11,362 nt of DNA. Origin: Candidatus Micrarchaeota archaeon CG08_land_8_20_14_0_20_59_11 (GTDB taxonomy: Archaea; Micrarchaeota; Micrarchaeia; Norongarragalinales; Norongarragalinaceae). The stretch covers positions 1-11,362 of the forward strand of contig PEXZ01000027.1 of assembly GCA_002763345.1 (NCBI GenBank). Reading direction: 5' to 3'. The notes below the pieces were generated by a model, which worked only from the letters and a program-made list of their open reading frames with translations, was not told the DNA's origin and did no database searches. Below, piece by piece: positions 1 to 6,457 of this stretch. Within the stretch, counting starts at the first letter, position 1, and the number at the start of each line of letters is the position of its first letter. A program made the position numbers and the translations under genes.

Positions 1-302
1 ACCTGCGAGCCGAACAGCAGCACCGCAACCGCTTCCCTGCCCGCCGCGTCCCGCCTTATCTCGTCAACCGCCCGTTTCCATGCCGTTTCGTTTGCCTTGT
101 TCTTCTTCAACGCAAACTCGTCCCCGAAAGCCGCCAGTTCCCGCACCAGTTCCAGTTTCGGGCGGATGTCGCGGCTCAGCCGCACCCGTTCGCTCGCGGT
201 CAACGGCAATCCCTTCATCTGACGGACCGCGATGTCAATCTCGCGCTCGCCGAACAGCCGCCGCGCCAGCGCGTTCCGTTCCAGGAAAAGCTCCAAGCTC
301 AT
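1..302 (-). CDS. Nucleotidyltransferase-domain protein, 3'-truncated by window edge
   Basis: Reading leftward from the ATG at 302-300 gives 100 complete codons without a stop, running off the window. Residues 1-90 are an alpha-helical, charged N-terminal region (for example LTASERVRLSRDIRPKLELV at 34-53). Residues 92-100 read VAVLLFGSQ, the strand plus GS signature that opens a minimal nucleotidyltransferase (Pol-beta/MNT) fold. The Asp-x-Asp metal site should follow but lies outside the window. The start is well supported: GGTGAT (311-306) sits directly upstream and matches the archaeal anti-SD. The helical extension before the NTase core resembles small archaeal NTase proteins of unknown role, from memory. 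It is transcribed separately from the surface gene: a T-rich tract and a TATA-like box lie in the 182-bp gap. Family assignment is fairly secure; substrate and partner cannot be seen. Confidence 0.8.
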   Translation of the reverse strand, partial: MSLELFLERNALARRLFGEREIDIAVRQMKGLPLTASERVRLSRDIRPKLELVRELAAFGDEFALKKNKANETAWKRAVDEIRRDAAGREAVAVLLFGSQ

Positions 303-337
303 TTTATCACCATTACGATATAGTTATCATTATTGAG

Positions 338-347
338 ATAATAAAAA
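338..347 (-). promoter_or_regulatory. Candidate TATA box for the left-edge nucleotidyltransferase gene
   Basis: On the minus strand this reads TTTTTATTAT. Its centre is about 40 bp upstream of the ATG at 302, so a start of transcription near 316 would leave a leader of roughly 14 nt that still contains the SD GGTGAT. A short inverted repeat TTATC (324-328) / GATAA (337-341) overlaps its downstream edge and could be an operator. The call rests on position and base composition only. Confidence 0.4.
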
Positions 348-438
348 GCTTTCGGTTTGCGGTTGCCTTTTTAAATGCGTCGCAGGAGCAGCGCCTGTTC
401 CTACTTCCGGCAGTCGCCAACCCGATTGCGGACTATCC

Positions 439-473
439 TAAAAAAAAGAAAAGAATCGGGAAATAAAAACAAA
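439..473 (-). terminator. T-rich tracts downstream of the surface-protein gene
   Basis: Just past the TAA at 487-485, the minus strand carries TTTGTTTTTATTT (473-461) and then a run of eight T within a pyrimidine-rich stretch (about 453-440). Archaeal RNA polymerase can terminate on such T-rich tracts without a hairpin. A 7-bp inverted repeat, CCCGATT (421-427) / AATCGGG (454-460), flanks the T8 run, but its loop is long and it may be chance. Confidence 0.55.
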
Positions 474-484
474 CGCTTTGGCGC

Positions 485-3400
485 TTACAGTCCCTTGCGC
501 TTACCGCCGCGGCGGTAATACCAGTACCCCGCCCCTGCGAGCAGCACGAGCAGCCCTGCGAACCACGGCGCATTAGCAGCGGTTATGAAACCTAGGAACG
601 GCGCGGGTGCGGCAGGCGCGGCTGGAGTGATGGAGGGCGTTGGCGTGGGCACGGTCGTGGCTGCGAACGCGGCAACTCCGCGGACGTATGTCTTGGATTC
701 GCCCTTCTGGACGTAGCCGTCCTTTGCCAGTTCAATCGTCATCCATCCCTTCATCGTCGGCTTGAAGCGCAGGTTTCCGTTCCCGTCACTTGTTCCCACC
801 TCGGCGCGCGAGCCGTCGGAGTAAATTGCGGTGACATCCGCGCCTCCGACAGGATTGCCTTCGTCGTCAACTACTGCGCCTGTCAGATACTTGCCGAGCG
901 TTATGCCCGAAGGGAGCTCGGCAGTCATTCCCGCGAGCGTCACTGCAGGCGTCGGCGGCGTCGGAGGAGTCGCCGGAGTCGTCGGAGCAGGCGATGCAGC
1001 AGGCGCGGGCGTCGGAGCGGGAGGCACGTATCCGCCTCCTCCGACGAACGGGTTGCCGGTTGGAACAGGCGCGGGCTTGTTCTTCACCACAAGTGCGGCA
1101 ACCACCCAGTCCATCACCTTGGAGCCGTCGCCGCTTACCAGCGCGGTCGCGTTCGCAGCGTCGGCAGCAACGAATGCGCCGACGTCAAAAGCGTCGTCGT
1201 CCCACTCGTTCTCTGCGCTGGAATCCCAGCTCTCGTTGCTGAACAGGTTCGCGTTGAAGTAGGAGAACGCCTCTACGACGGGGCCGATGCCTTTTGCTCC
1301 GCCCCCTATCAGCCGCAGCGATGAGTCGCCGCCGTTCGCAGTGAAGCCCGCGAACGTCGTGGAGGCGTTGAGCTTGTCGTTGCCAGCTCCGTCGTTTATG
1401 ACAATCGTGTTGTCAGCAGTTGCGTCAGCATAGACGACAACCAACGACGCGCCTTCGACCTGCGCGTTGTCGTTGCCGATTTCATAGTCCCCGCTTCCTG
1501 CCACAAGTGCGGTAACGTCCGCCCTGTAGGACGCGGGAATCCAGAAGCCGTTGGGCGCCGTAGTGTTGAACCTTCCGATTTCAACGCCATCAACCACGGT
1601 GCCGTTCACCGTCAGGTTGTCGGATGCTCCGTCGTAGACGCTCCAGTAAAGGAACGCCTTGACAACTGCGCCAGAAACGTTCAACGATATGATTTTGCTC
1701 GCAGGGTCGGGGCGCAAGCCGATGCCTGCCGAAACGACGTTGTAGGCGCCGCTTACCGTGTAGTACGTCGCCAGCGAGCCCGCAGTGGAAACGTCAAGTT
1801 GCAGGAACAGCGAGTTGTCGGGAACAGTGCTGTGCACGTCGCTCGCCGTTACGGGTATGTTGTAGGCGCAGCCGAACGAGGACAGGCAGCCCTCGCGGGT
1901 GTTGTCATCGCTGACGTTGTAGTAAATGTAGTACGTCGTGCCGTCGGAAACAACTATTTCCGAGCCCGCGAAGTAGCTGGAGTCAATTGCCGAGAAGTCG
2001 GCGCTCATCGTCAGCCCGCTCTCGCTCATTACGACTGTGACGTTTATCGTGTCGCCGTTGACGTAGATGCTCTTATCGGACGTGACGGAGATGAACGCGG
2101 GCGCGAGGTCGGCGACGACGCTAACTGGATCCGAAACTGCTTTGTTGCCTGCCGCGTCATACGCCTCGACGTAGCACGAGTACGTGCCATCGGCGACGGG
2201 CTGGTAATTGAACGTTGTCGTCGCGGGCGTGGTGTTGCCCACATTGATGCCGTTACAGTACGCTGCGTAGTGGTCCATGCCCGAGACGGAGTCGGTGGAC
2301 GCGCTCCAAGTCAGCGGTATGATTCCGTCCGTAACAACAGCAGGCGCACTGAGTATAGGTTTAGTAGGCGCTGAGTAGTCTATGTTGACGGCGAGCGTGT
2401 GGAGCGTTTCTGCGTTGCCCGCGCGATCGCTTGCATCGTATTCGATGACGTTGCTGCCTTCCAGCAGGACTGGGACCTGAACAGTGACAATTCCGCCGTT
2501 AGGTGTGCCAGGACCCGTATAAATCCACAAGCCGCTATTGACGCGCCACTGGAACTTCTTTACGCCGCTCGTTGCGTCCGTTGAGGAAAGGTCTGCGACA
2601 ACCGCGCTTACATACCAGCCGTTAGTGCCTAGGACGTTCAAACCGGGCGCAGGAGTAGGTGTTATGGTTGCTGTCGAAGTCGGTGCGGTAAAGTCGGTGA
2701 CAGCACGTCGCCTATTGCTGTGGCCGCCTTCGTTTGTCGCAGTATCGACTCCAGTAACCTCGTATCCGTATTTCGTGTCGTCAACCTTCCCGCTGCCGTC
2801 CATGTAAACGGTAGTCGGCGCTGTAACGAAGTCGAAGTAGTTCATCGCCGGAATCGTTCCGGGATAGGGCACGTCGCCCCTGTAAATGTTGTAGGACGCG
2901 ACGCCGGAGAACGTGTCGGTCGCAGGAGTCCAGCTCAGCCCCACGTCGCCCGTGTTCGTCCAGTACGGCGTCGTGCGCGTGAGCCAGGGAGTTGTCGGCG
3001 CGGTCATGTCCACGCTGGTTGTTACCGTGTTGGACGGTCCGCTTTCCCAGCCCACGCAGTCCTTTGCGGTTACGTAAAAGCTGTACGTGTTTCCATCAAC
3101 GCCACTGGTGAAGAGGTAATTTGTGTTGTCCGCCCCGTCGTTGTACGCGGTTTGCACGTCGTTCACGTAAATGTTGTATCCACATACGCCAACGCCGGGC
3201 GAAACATCGTTCGCTTCATCCCAGTCGAGAGGGATGTTCTGCGTGTTGACCCAGGTGGGCGCGGCGAGGTTCGCGGGCGCATATGGCGCGCTCTTGTCAA
3301 TGCCGAACGTTTCACTGTGCGGGTCTTCGACGTTGGTTGCGTCCGCTTTGTCTTGCGAATAGTAGACGACTACGTTCGTTCCCTCGGTGCTTACGACGAA

Positions 3401-4840
3401 GACATTCGGGGTAACGAGCGAACCGCAGTCCGTTCCTACGTTGAGCGTGCAGAACATCTGGTCGAATCCTGCCGGCGCGTCGGTCGCGTCAAGGGTAACC
3501 GTCACGTCCGCATTGTACCAGTGCGTTCCGCCAGCATCGAACACCCACGCGGGCGACAGGCCTATCGTCGTCACGGGCGCGCTGTTGTCAACGATGAAAA
3601 CCGCGTCGGAGTCGTCCGCCGCGGTCGCGCCGTCGCCGTCGAATAATTCGACGCGAACAAGGTATTGAGTGCCGTCGCCTTCAGGCACAACCGTATCCCA
3701 CGGAGCAGACAAGAAGCCGGCGTAGTCGCCAAGCAAAACCCAAGTTGCGCCGTTATCAGCCGAATAATAAACGTTAATTGTTTGAATGTCGGAATCGCCG
3801 TCCGCATCCGAAGCCGTCCAGGTAACCTGGTGGTTCCCGCTCCAGATTTCGCCGCCGTTTGGCGACGTTACCGCTACAATGGGCGCGGTGTTCTGCACCA
3901 TTAGGGAAGCGCTTCCCGACGTGCCGGTGTCGCCGTCCTCGTCGCGGGGCGTCGCTATGCAAGTGTAGGTGTTGCCTTTTTCCGTTTCGCTCGCAGGCAG
4001 GATGTTGCTTGTTTGGCTCGCAATCGTTGCACCTTCTTCCTGCCACTCATATTCGTAAACAATATTTGCGCTGTTGCCGTCCGGATCTGCGCTGCCAGAG
4101 GGCGTACAGGTAAGGGGGTTGTCAGTGTAGGCGGGATTTGGCGTTATAACGACGCTTGCGGGTGCAGTCGGCCTTCGATTGTAGCGGATTTCCAAACTGA
4201 CGAGGTTGTGCTGCGTTTCATAAGACTCGGTTCTGCACCACCACCAGACGATAAACCATACCTCACTCCGATCCACGCCCCAACCGAGGAACCGTATTCT
4301 TCCGGAATTGACTTTTGATGCAGAATTCAAAACACCAGCCAGGTCCACATTATTGAATTGCTGGTCGGAATTTCCAGCCGGCCACAAATTGCCGGCAATA
4401 TCAGTATAGCTCGAACCCCCGTCTGGGGAAACGCTGAGTTTTGCCTCTCCAAAGGAGCCCAAGGGCGCTGAACAGTGCCCCAATGCCCAATTCACGCTAC
4501 CCCCCTTCCGATGTTCCCAGTTGGAATATACGTTCTTCACGACGACATCGGAATTAGGATATGGAATGACTGACGGAATGTTGAATCGAAGATATCTGGC
4601 ATCGTTGTAGCCAGATGCTGGCCACTGATTTTGAATGGCGTAACGCGAAGTGTCCGACCGATTCATTTGATTACGGTCAGTAGTACTGAAGGTATGGACC
4701 CCGCCGCTCGTGGTGTCCGTTCCAGTCAAACTCGGGCTCCCAATCTCGCGCGCAAACACTTTGGTCGTCGTCAGTGCGCTCGCAAACTGCGCCGCGAAGG
4801 CAATCAAAACGAACAGCGACACCAACTTCTTGCAATTCAT
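485..4840 (-). CDS. Giant secreted, C-terminally membrane-anchored multidomain surface protein
   Basis: I take the ATG at 4840 (1451 residues) rather than the in-frame TTG at 4849, because GAGGT (4853-4849) lies 8 nt before the ATG but abuts the TTG. Order: signal peptide (cleavage after ASA-22 or VFA-30); unique N-terminal beta domain (31-221, with WFIVWWWC at 195-202); Ig-like module (224-317, Cys245/Cys294); SPNGGEIWSG-type module (318-419); Ig-like module (420-516); two FN3-like (517-717); Ig-like (718-822); FN3-like (823-911); Ig-like (912-1015); a 230-residue beta-sandwich, perhaps DUF3344-like (1022-1254); Gly/Pro/Thr linker; carboxypeptidase-regulatory-like domain (1318-1390); Pro/Thr linker; one transmembrane helix (1423-1442); tail RRGGKRKGL. 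All twelve cysteines after the signal peptide fall in within-domain pairs. It is probably an S-layer-associated, adhesive or cell-contact protein exposed outside the membrane. No catalytic domain was recognised, and the ligand is unknown. Confidence 0.9.
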   Translation of the reverse strand: MNCKKLVSLFVLIAFAAQFASALTTTKVFAREIGSPSLTGTDTTSGGVHTFSTTDRNQMNRSDTSRYAIQNQWPASGYNDARYLRFNIPSVIPYPNSDVVVKNVYSNWEHRKGGSVNWALGHCSAPLGSFGEAKLSVSPDGGSSYTDIAGNLWPAGNSDQQFNNVDLAGVLNSASKVNSGRIRFLGWGVDRSEVWFIVWWWCRTESYETQHNLVSLEIRYNRRPTAPASVVITPNPAYTDNPLTCTPSGSADPDGNSANIVYEYEWQEEGATIASQTSNILPASETEKGNTYTCIATPRDEDGDTGTSGSASLMVQNTAPIVAVTSPNGGEIWSGNHQVTWTASDADGDSDIQTINVYYSADNGATWVLLGDYAGFLSAPWDTVVPEGDGTQYLVRVELFDGDGATAADDSDAVFIVDNSAPVTTIGLSPAWVFDAGGTHWYNADVTVTLDATDAPAGFDQMFCTLNVGTDCGSLVTPNVFVVSTEGTNVVVYYSQDKADATNVEDPHSETFGIDKSAPYAPANLAAPTWVNTQNIPLDWDEANDVSPGVGVCGYNIYVNDVQTAYNDGADNTNYLFTSGVDGNTYSFYVTAKDCVGWESGPSNTVTTSVDMTAPTTPWLTRTTPYWTNTGDVGLSWTPATDTFSGVASYNIYRGDVPYPGTIPAMNYFDFVTAPTTVYMDGSGKVDDTKYGYEVTGVDTATNEGGHSNRRRAVTDFTAPTSTATITPTPAPGLNVLGTNGWYVSAVVADLSSTDATSGVKKFQWRVNSGLWIYTGPGTPNGGIVTVQVPVLLEGSNVIEYDASDRAGNAETLHTLAVNIDYSAPTKPILSAPAVVTDGIIPLTWSASTDSVSGMDHYAAYCNGINVGNTTPATTTFNYQPVADGTYSCYVEAYDAAGNKAVSDPVSVVADLAPAFISVTSDKSIYVNGDTINVTVVMSESGLTMSADFSAIDSSYFAGSEIVVSDGTTYYIYYNVSDDNTREGCLSSFGCAYNIPVTASDVHSTVPDNSLFLQLDVSTAGSLATYYTVSGAYNVVSAGIGLRPDPASKIISLNVSGAVVKAFLYWSVYDGASDNLTVNGTVVDGVEIGRFNTTAPNGFWIPASYRADVTALVAGSGDYEIGNDNAQVEGASLVVVYADATADNTIVINDGAGNDKLNASTTFAGFTANGGDSSLRLIGGGAKGIGPVVEAFSYFNANLFSNESWDSSAENEWDDDAFDVGAFVAADAANATALVSGDGSKVMDWVVAALVVKNKPAPVPTGNPFVGGGGYVPPAPTPAPAASPAPTTPATPPTPPTPAVTLAGMTAELPSGITLGKYLTGAVVDDEGNPVGGADVTAIYSDGSRAEVGTSDGNGNLRFKPTMKGWMTIELAKDGYVQKGESKTYVRGVAAFAATTVPTPTPSITPAAPAAPAPFLGFITAANAPWFAGLLVLLAGAGYWYYRRGGKRKGL

Positions 4841-5144
4841 ATCATTCAACCTCTTTCAGCAGCACGCCGTCGGCACTAACCCCTACTATTCTAATGGGAA
4901 GCGCCAACCATCCACATAGCACCATGCTTATTTTTTTCCAGCTTTTTAAGGCATGGGGCGGATATTCCCCGATATTCGCCTATATGCCTCAATATACGGC
5001 GGTTGGCTTGGTTATCCTGCCGTAATGGTAAATTAGGGCTGGAAGCGGTATTTAAACCTTTTATTTGAGCCGCGGAACAGTAGAAACCGCCCCACCCAAT
5101 CATTTTATACCATTTTTCCGAAGTATTATCGAAGAGGCGGTTTG
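4841..5144. promoter_or_regulatory. Divergent intergenic region between surface-protein and DUF5678-like genes
   Basis: This gap of about 300 bp holds no convincing gene. Minus-strand TATA-like candidates for the surface gene are CTTAAAAAG (4950-4942, leader near 80 nt) and GGTTTAAATACC (5058-5047, longer leader). The first lies between the arms of an inverted repeat, CCATGC (4922-4927) / GCATGG (4951-4956). A plus-strand candidate, TTTTATAC (5103-5110), sits about 38 bp before the ATG at 5145. Between them lies an array of AT steps repeated every 10 bp (4961-4996). The choice among TATA candidates is a guess from position. Confidence 0.45.
4961..4996. repeat. Helically phased AT-rich steps (10-bp period)
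   Basis: Four consecutive 10-bp blocks begin gatattcccc, gatattcgcc, tatatgcctc and aatatacggc. GATATTC is an exact direct repeat at 4961-4967 and 4971-4977, and the next two blocks keep an ATAT step in the same helical phase. The first two blocks are also bracketed by GGCG (4957-4960) and CGCC (4977-4980). Such phasing can bend DNA or place regulator contacts on one face. The pattern is directly visible; a function is not. Confidence 0.45.
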
Positions 5145-5336
5145 ATGAGCAGTTCCTTTTCGTACTTTCTGGAAAGCGACCTTAGCAGGTATGCCGGCGA
5201 ATGGATAGCCCTGCTCGGAGACGATGTCGTTGCCCACGGAAAGGACGCAAAAGCCGTTTACGACGATTTCAAGTCAAAGCATCCCGACAGGACTCCTTTT
5301 CTTACGGCTGTGCCGAAAGCAGCGGCGATCCTTTAG
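5145..5336 (+). CDS. Small DUF5678-like protein
   Basis: This is a 63-residue protein starting at the ATG at 5145. GAGG at 5134-5137 lies 7 nt upstream, which favours this ATG over the in-frame TTG three bases earlier. Residues 16-34 (YAGEWIALLGDDVVAHGKD) followed by a helix (35-45), HPDR and a VP near the end (56-57) match what I recall of DUF5678, a family of small proteins found in archaea and bacteria. Its biochemical role is not known. It stands alone on this strand, diverges from the surface gene and converges on the HEPN gene, with only 24 bp between the stop codons. No aspartyl-protease-like partner, sometimes seen next to DUF5678 genes, is visible nearby. Family call moderately sure; function unknown. 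Confidence 0.75.
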   Translation: MSSSFSYFLESDLSRYAGEWIALLGDDVVAHGKDAKAVYDDFKSKHPDRTPFLTAVPKAAAIL

Positions 5337-5360
5337 AAATTGCCCGCTACCCCCTACGCG

Positions 5361-5759
5361 TCAGCCCGCGTATTTTCTGGCAATGCCGATGAATTCTTCG
5401 GCTTTTTCAACGTACCGTCGGGCTTCTTCATTGGTAAACGTCCTTTTTCCGTAGTCCGCGCCGCTTTTGTCCCTTACCGCATTGGAGAGGACGTTCTTGA
5501 ATGCCTCATCGCTTTTCTCGATTTTGCCCTCCCTCGCCAGTTTGGCGAACGTGAGGGGAACATCGTCGTGCCTCGTTGCCTTCGTTCCAAAGAATTTGAG
5601 CGTTAATGCGTCGTTCGCCCTTATTATGCCGTGAATGGCTTGAGCGCAACATACGCCGGAAAGCGCTTCGTCGTCCTGCGCTTCAACAAGCGTGTGCTTG
5701 GCGGAAACAAGCCAGGCTTCCGCTTCCTTCAATGCCCTCGCCGGGCTGTCGCGATTCAT
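5361..5759 (-). CDS. HEPN-domain protein of an MNT-HEPN toxin-antitoxin pair
   Basis: This 132-residue, all-helical protein has the PF05168-type HEPN pattern: helix 1 with EAEAWLVSAKHTL (12-24), helix 2 CCAQAIHGIIRANDALTL (37-54), then KATRHDDVPLTF (60-71), and R96-DKSGAD-Y103 where RNase HEPN proteins carry R-x(4-6)-H. The His is absent, as in many HEPN proteins of this subgroup, so ribonuclease activity cannot be assumed. The ATG at 5759 overlaps the TGA of the upstream NTase gene (ATGA). A strong SD, GGTGAGG (5771-5765), lies 5 nt before it, so translation is probably coupled. In the MntA-HepT family the HEPN partner is the toxin and the NTase silences it by AMPylation of a Tyr near this motif. 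Y103 would be the analogous candidate here, by inference. Confidence 0.85.
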   Translation of the reverse strand: MNRDSPARALKEAEAWLVSAKHTLVEAQDDEALSGVCCAQAIHGIIRANDALTLKFFGTKATRHDDVPLTFAKLAREGKIEKSDEAFKNVLSNAVRDKSGADYGKRTFTNEEARRYVEKAEEFIGIARKYAG

Positions 5760-6289
5760 ACCAGCCTCACCCCGTCCTTTCCCCTCAGAAACGCCGCAAG
5801 CTCTTTCCTGTTGCGGAAGACGAGCGGAACTATTTTCGTGCCAAGTCTTTCATAAACGCTGAAAACCAGCGCATCGGCGTCGAACTCCCTTCCGGCAAGC
5901 ACTGCCAAGTCAACGTCGCTTTCGAGCTTTTCTTCGCCTCTCGCAACGCTCCCGAACAAATAAACCTCCCCTACCCCCTTTGTGTTTTTCAACGTTTTTT
6001 TCAGCGTTTCGACCGTGAAAGCCTGAGGGCTCACGCTGAGTTGGACCAGTTCGGCCGCCCTCCGGGTGTAGGCGGAACGCTTAAGCTTTACGGTCACGCT
6101 CTTCCCCGCCCTGCCCGTTTCGATTATTCCCGCGGGCTCCCATTTCTTGACCAGACGCCAACATGAGGAAAACGGAATTCCGGCTGTTTTCGCCAGTTCG
6201 TTTATCGTAAACTGCCTTTCGGGGAATTTCAACAGCGTTTCAAGCACGTTTCTGGCTCCCTTGTACTTGATCAAGCCAATCGTTTCCAA
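5756..6289 (-). CDS. Winged-helix/MNT-type nucleotidyltransferase fusion, partner of the HEPN protein
   Basis: This 177-residue protein begins at a TTG (6289-6287), supported by AGGTG (6299-6295) at 5-nt spacing and the absence of a better start. Residues 10-72 form a winged helix: FTINELAKTAGIPFSSCWRL (27-46) is the helix-turn-helix and the wing follows at 57-70. Residues 105-177 are a minimal nucleotidyltransferase core with GSVARG (113-118) and the metal-binding pair D125-V-D127. The usual third carboxylate strand reads KIVPLVF, with no obvious Asp or Glu. It is the first gene of an operon with the HEPN gene, overlapping by 4 nt. In MNT-HEPN modules this protein would be the antitoxin that modifies the HEPN partner. 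The attached winged helix suggests it also represses its own promoter, which has an inverted repeat at 6300-6333. Confidence 0.85.
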   Translation of the reverse strand: METIGLIKYKGARNVLETLLKFPERQFTINELAKTAGIPFSSCWRLVKKWEPAGIIETGRAGKSVTVKLKRSAYTRRAAELVQLSVSPQAFTVETLKKTLKNTKGVGEVYLFGSVARGEEKLESDVDLAVLAGREFDADALVFSVYERLGTKIVPLVFRNRKELAAFLRGKDGVRLV

Positions 6290-6299
6290 ACAAACACCT

Positions 6300-6340
6300 A
6301 TTCAAAAGTGAATAATGTTATCCACAATTGAATATAAACG
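6300..6340 (-). promoter_or_regulatory. Promoter and candidate operator of the MNT-HEPN operon
   Basis: The minus strand reads CGTTTATATT at 6340-6331, a good TATA box with a purine/A-rich BRE-like stretch upstream. Transcription would start near 6309, giving a leader of about 20 nt that contains the SD. Overlapping it is an imperfect inverted repeat, ATTCAAAAGTG (6300-6310) / CACAATTGAAT (6323-6333): 9 of 11 positions pair and arm centres are 23 bp apart. This is a plausible binding site for a dimer of the winged-helix domain encoded by the first gene. Confidence 0.55.
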
Positions 6341-6405
6341 TTTGCTTTCATTATTTTGCGGCTGCGCGAGAGGATTTGAGCACGGTGCTTGAGCAACTGC
6401 CTGAA
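6331..6405 (+). pseudogene. Possible remnant of a small coding region
   Basis: In the gap between two minus-strand genes, the plus strand contains a short open stretch ending in TAG at 6418-6420 that reads AAAREDLSTVLEQLPEKSLE. It looks protein-like and faintly recalls the helix of small antitoxin-type proteins. There is no ATG and no ribosome binding site, and the frame is closed upstream near 6315. The reverse strand also has a 32-codon ATG-started frame (6449-6351). I see nothing that decides between a gene scar and chance. Confidence 0.15.
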
Positions 6406-6457
6406 AAGAGCCTCGAATAGCCGCGTTCTCGCCCAAGCAGCCCTGCCATTTTGCGCG

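Noticed and set aside
80..466. 128-codon plus-strand open frame at the left edge
   Set aside because: It overlaps the NTase frame on the minus strand, crosses its promoter and the T-rich terminator region, and has no recognisable domain.
2720..3646. 308-codon plus-strand open frame inside the surface gene, with others at 1799-2374 and 831-1262
   Set aside because: These are antisense shadows of the surface-protein frame, with no ribosome binding site and Arg/Val-rich or Ala/Gly/Ser-rich, non-domain-like products.
4847..4849. TTG as start of the surface protein
   Set aside because: It abuts the GAGGT ribosome binding site with no spacing, whereas the ATG at 4840 is 8 nt downstream of it.
4891..5103. 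70-codon minus-strand open frame in the divergent intergenic region
   Set aside because: It has no convincing SD, no recognisable fold, and runs across the phased AT array and promoter-like elements.
6351..6449. 32-codon ATG-started minus-strand frame
   Set aside because: It has no SD and a Ser/Arg/Ala-rich product of shadow type; the opposite strand looks slightly more protein-like, and neither is convincing.
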